Assembly (NCBI RefSeq): GCF_000526515.1
Contig: NZ_JAGF01000001.1
Location: 2,604,001 to 2,668,000, forward strand
Direction of reading: 5' to 3'
Length of the DNA: 64,000 nucleotides
DNA from: Cellulomonas sp. KRMCY2
Lineage (GTDB): Bacteria > Actinomycetota > Actinomycetes > Actinomycetales > Cellulomonadaceae
Shown one piece after another: positions 63,064 through 64,000 of this stretch. Position numbers and translations under genes: made by a program. The notes beneath the pieces are model-generated. The model did no database searches. It worked only from the letters and a program-made list of their open reading frames with translations, and was not told the origin of the DNA. Numbering within the stretch: the stretch's first letter is position 1; the number at the start of each line of letters is the position of its first letter.

Positions 63064-64000
63064 ATGCACAAGCATGGCGCTTCCATCGCGGCAAGCCTCA
63101 CGGTCGGCGTTCTCCTCCTCTCCGCCTGCGGCGGGGCAGGGGACGACGACGGCACCCCGACCGATCAGGAGACCGAGCAGGTCGCGGAGGCGACCGAGCC
63201 GATCACCCTGACCTTCCAGTCCCTCTCCGACCAGCCCGCGGCCATCGAGGCGACCGAGTCCGTCGTCGCGGCCTGGAACGAGGCCAACCCCGCGATCCAG
63301 GTCGAGATCGTGCCCGCCGGCTGGGACGGCATCTACGACAAGCTGATCACGCAGTTCAACGGTGGCGCAGCGCCGGACATCATCCACTACGAGGCCGCGA
63401 GCATCGTGCCGTTCGCCGTGGACGGGTACCTCGCGGACCTCTCGGAGTACATGTCGCCGGACTTCGTCGCCGACGTGCCCGAGGGGATCATGGAGTCGGT
63501 GACCGTCAACGACGAGGTCATCGCCTACCCGACCGAGCTGCAGTCCTACATGGTCTTCGCCAACAAGACCCTGCTCGACCAGGCAGGGGTCGAGATCCCC
63601 AGTGGCGAGACGATGTCCTGGGACGAGCTGCGGGAGATCGCCAAGTCGAGCACCGCCGGCGACGTCTACGGGCTGGGGTGGGGTCTGAAGAGCCCGACCG
63701 CCGCCTTCATGACGATGGCGCCGGCCTTCGGAGGCACGTTCTTCGAGGGCACCGGGGCCGACGCCGAGCTGGCCATCGGCGAGGGTGAGCTCGCGATCCC
63801 CGAGCTGGTCCAGGCGATGAACACCGAGGACGGCTCGATCCTGCCGGTGACCCTGACCCAGTCGGGCTCGGAGGTCCTGGCCTCGTTCTACGCCGGGGCG
63901 ATCGCGATGACGATCCAGGGCTCCTACCAGGCTGCGAACATCGCCACGGACGCACCTGAGGGCTTCGACTGGATCGTGCTGCCCCCGCTCGAGGGCCCCG
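63064..64000 (+). CDS. Sugar ABC substrate-binding lipoprotein (second system), cut by the window end
   Basis: The first 312 residues of a family-1 solute-binding protein. Signal peptide with lipobox LLLSACGG (Cys near 22), an acidic linker to about 48, then QVEIVPAGWDGIYDKLITQF, GGAAPDIIHYEA, a MSWDELREIAKSS segment and AGAIAMTIQGSYQAAN. Start ATG 63064 lies 31 bases after the permease stop with AAAGGCGGG upstream. The C-terminal quarter lies beyond base 64000. Ligand unknown. Confidence 0.88.
   Translation, partial: MHKHGASIAASLTVGVLLLSACGGAGDDDGTPTDQETEQVAEATEPITLTFQSLSDQPAAIEATESVVAAWNEANPAIQVEIVPAGWDGIYDKLITQFNGGAAPDIIHYEAASIVPFAVDGYLADLSEYMSPDFVADVPEGIMESVTVNDEVIAYPTELQSYMVFANKTLLDQAGVEIPSGETMSWDELREIAKSSTAGDVYGLGWGLKSPTAAFMTMAPAFGGTFFEGTGADAELAIGEGELAIPELVQAMNTEDGSILPVTLTQSGSEVLASFYAGAIAMTIQGSYQAANIATDAPEGFDWIVLPPLEGP

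Noticed and set aside
1-64000. tRNA or rRNA genes
   Set aside because: Intergenic spaces are mostly short, and none showed a tRNA T-loop pattern or rRNA sequence by eye; a covariance-model search was not possible.

Overview
The window is very GC-rich with GTG/ATG starts, many 4-bp ATGA/GTGA start-stop overlaps, PASTA-type Ser/Thr kinase, Pst and LacI/IclR-controlled sugar ABC systems. This points to an actinobacterium, most likely a Micrococcales member of the Cellulomonas type (inference; no rRNA is present). I saw no phage, complete IS element, CRISPR array, tRNA or rRNA.

Layout. 1-2.5 kb: end of a rhodanese-like gene, metZ, a decayed DHFR-like remnant with a 10-bp tandem repeat, and a DinB/DUF664 gene. 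2.5-6.4 kb: lycopene cyclase (minus strand) and a PAS-GGDEF-EAL protein with an Asp/Arg-rich repeat tail. 6.4-14.3 kb: a D-galactonate (De Ley-Doudoroff type) catabolic locus, with aldolase, IclR regulator and 2-keto-3-deoxy sugar-acid kinase on the minus strand, diverging from dgoD, a sugar ABC importer and a GH43-like glycosidase. 14.3-19.5 kb: HrpB helicase, a transglycosylase-like exoprotein and an atypical PASTA kinase.

19.5-35.9 kb is the most unusual part. It is a phosphate (pst) locus opened out by about 13 kb of surface-protein genes between pstC-pstA-pstS and pstB. Inside are a large PstS-like exoprotein whose membrane anchor lies in another frame, a sortase homologue lacking the expected catalytic residues, a second small PstS, and two consecutive pairs of an Ig/WxL-like secreted protein followed by a DUF916 (WxL-interacting) membrane protein. 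The two WxL-like genes share a 577-bp segment that reads as identical. GTTCACC-type PHO-box-like motifs occur before several of these units, so the whole could be a phosphate-starvation-induced surface assembly that captures phosphate for PstCAB (inference).

36-46.4 kb: a Pls/PosA-type membrane NRPS, a short M1 aminopeptidase, a Sfp-type phosphopantetheinyl transferase that could activate the NRPS, a CYTH-CHAD (polyphosphate-related) protein, small proteins, an orphan ParA, and a third WxL-like protein. 46.5-51.7 kb: KdpE, a short KdpD and a KimA-like potassium importer, then a patatin. 51.8-57.2 kb: an IPT/TIG membrane protein, a frameshifted acpS, a C-terminally truncated acetyl-CoA synthetase next to a lower-GC scar, and a BBE-type flavoenzyme. 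57.4-64 kb: a P-type cation ATPase, then a LacI-regulated sugar ABC operon cut by the window end.
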